Assembly (NCBI GenBank): GCA_937873285.1
Contig: CALMNV010000050.1
Span: 1 to 6,947, forward strand
Direction of reading: 5' to 3'
DNA length: 6,947 nucleotides
From: an uncultured Intrasporangium sp.
GTDB lineage: Bacteria > Actinomycetota > Actinomycetes > Actinomycetales > Dermatophilaceae
The notes beneath the pieces are model-generated. The model was given only the letters and a program-made list of their open reading frames with translations, ran no database searches and was not told the DNA's origin. The stretch's first letter is position 1. Every line of letters begins with the position of its first letter. Made by a program: the position numbers and the translations under genes. Positions 6,036 to 6,947 of this stretch are shown piece after piece.

Positions 6036-6947
6036 ATGAACTCGGTGCGGCAGGTGCGCGAGCGCCTGCTGGGAGCACCGGAGGACGACTTCCGCCTCAC
6101 TGGTCGCGCCGGCTGGCTTGGCTGGCTGGGGCCGCTCCTCTTCACCGCGGTCGGGGGCCTGCTGCGCTTCTGGCACGTCGGTGCCCCTCACAAGCTCGTC
6201 TTCGACGAGACGTACTACGTCAAGCAGGGCTGGTCGATGGTCCTGTTCTGGTACGAGATGAAGGCCGACCAGGTGCTGGTCGACGCCAACCAGGTGGACC
6301 AGCACTTCACCGCGAACGACCCGTTCGTCTGGGGCACGGAGGGCGACTTCGTGGTGCACCCTCCGCTCGGCAAGTGGCTCATCGGCTGGGGGGAGGTGCC
6401 GTTCGGCATCCTCAACTCCTTCGGCTGGCGCTTCTCGGTGGCGCTGGCCGGCACCGTCTCGATCTTCCTGCTCGGCCGTATCGCGCGCCGGCTGTTCCGC
6501 TCTGACCTGCTGGGCACCGTCGCGGCCGCGCTGCTCGCCTTCGACGGGCACCACTTCGTACACTCCCGCACCGGGCTGCTCGACATCTTCGTCATGTTCT
6601 TCGGGCTCGCCGCCTTCGGCGCGCTGCTGCTCGACCGCGACCGGGCACGCACCGTGCTGGCGGCCCGCGTGGGAGGCCGGCGGCGGGGGGAGCTGTCGTG
6701 GCTCGGCCCGTGGCTCGGCTGGCGCCCGTGGCGCTGGGTGGCCGGCCTCTGCCTCGGGCTCGCGGCCGGCGTGAAGTGGTCGGGCCTCTTCTTCCTCGTC
6801 TTCTTCGGTCCGCTCTCGGTGCTGTGGGACCTCGGGGCCCGTCGTGCCGCCGGGGTGCGCGGCTGGCCGGTGGCGTGGGTGGTCAAGGACGGGCTGTATG
6901 CCGTCGTCCAGCTCGTCGGCACGGCGCTCGTGACCTACGTGCTGACG
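6036..6947 (+). CDS. pmt: Protein O-mannosyltransferase, N-terminal part (cut by window end)
   Basis: The frame is open from the ATG to the last base (304 codons, no stop), about 60 % of the usual ~500 residues. It matches the bacterial GT39 protein mannosyltransferases (M. tuberculosis Rv1002c type). These use polyprenyl-phosphate-mannose to O-mannosylate Ser/Thr of proteins as they are exported through Sec, at the outer face of the membrane. Visible signatures are the Asp-Glu pair of the first external loop (D57-E58 in LVFDETYYVKQGW), HPPLGKW (108-114), GWRF (130-133), SRTGLLD (177-183) and GVKWSG (245-250). Rough membrane segments are 28-46, 134-150, 158-170, 183-199, 233-262 and 286-303, with a cytoplasmic N-terminus. 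A family-typical large external loop carries the HPPLGKW motif. The start is supported by TACGAT 7 nt upstream. Its nearness to rsmI is the conserved actinobacterial arrangement, here interrupted by the DUF4177/CPBP pair. Confidence 0.93.
   Translation, partial: MNSVRQVRERLLGAPEDDFRLTGRAGWLGWLGPLLFTAVGGLLRFWHVGAPHKLVFDETYYVKQGWSMVLFWYEMKADQVLVDANQVDQHFTANDPFVWGTEGDFVVHPPLGKWLIGWGEVPFGILNSFGWRFSVALAGTVSIFLLGRIARRLFRSDLLGTVAAALLAFDGHHFVHSRTGLLDIFVMFFGLAAFGALLLDRDRARTVLAARVGGRRRGELSWLGPWLGWRPWRWVAGLCLGLAAGVKWSGLFFLVFFGPLSVLWDLGARRAAGVRGWPVAWVVKDGLYAVVQLVGTALVTYVLT

Noticed and set aside
5390..6563. Long frames on both strands (5390-6505 plus, 5478-6563 minus) across the CPBP gene and pmt
   Set aside because: They cross a gene boundary and an intergenic region and show only biased composition. 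The real frames carry the CPBP and Pmt motifs.

Overview
This is a GC-rich (roughly 70 %) chromosomal window from an actinobacterium. Gene order and promoter style suggest the order Micrococcales, and an Intrasporangiaceae-like member is my best guess; that placement is inference, with no marker gene to confirm it. The left edge is a contig end: bases 1-76 are an unbroken run of G, almost certainly a sequencing artefact.

Left to centre, minus strand (223-4930): five genes are read leftwards. In transcription order they are a small DUF4177 protein (4930-4727), rsmI (4618-3791, 16S rRNA C1402 2'-O-methyltransferase), osmC (3644-3216, organic hydroperoxide reductase), metG (3107-1143, methionyl-tRNA synthetase) and a TatD-family metal-dependent hydrolase (1146-223). 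metG and tatD overlap by 4 bases (GTGA) and are probably translationally coupled. A 16-bp perfect hairpin separates osmC from metG, which has its own promoter. Right, plus strand (5004-6947): a CPBP-type membrane protein (5004-5828) and the first 304 codons of a protein O-mannosyltransferase (pmt, 6036 to the window end).

The pmt / rsmI / metG / tatD set matches the conserved actinobacterial neighbourhood known from Mycobacterium tuberculosis (Rv1002c, Rv1003, Rv1007c, Rv1008), where rpfB, ksgA and ispE follow tatD; those would lie beyond the contig end. The DUF4177/CPBP pair sits between rsmI and pmt as a divergent module, and osmC lies between rsmI and metG. The genes are mostly housekeeping (translation, rRNA modification, peroxide defence, envelope glycosylation), and I see no new multi-gene defence or biosynthetic system.

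Four patterns are not explained by the genes alone. (1) The octamer CGGCATAC/GTATGCCG and its 7-mer core recur nine times across genes and intergenic DNA, although ATA/TAT is otherwise nearly absent. (2) Two different tandem repeats (33 bp and 42 bp, both multiples of three) flank the metG/tatD junction and extend the two proteins in frame. (3) Several genes appear to be leaderless, with TAnnnT placed 7 nt before the ATG, and three starts share TAnnnTGACC. (4) The MetG KMSKS-loop reads QFSTS, with no lysine.
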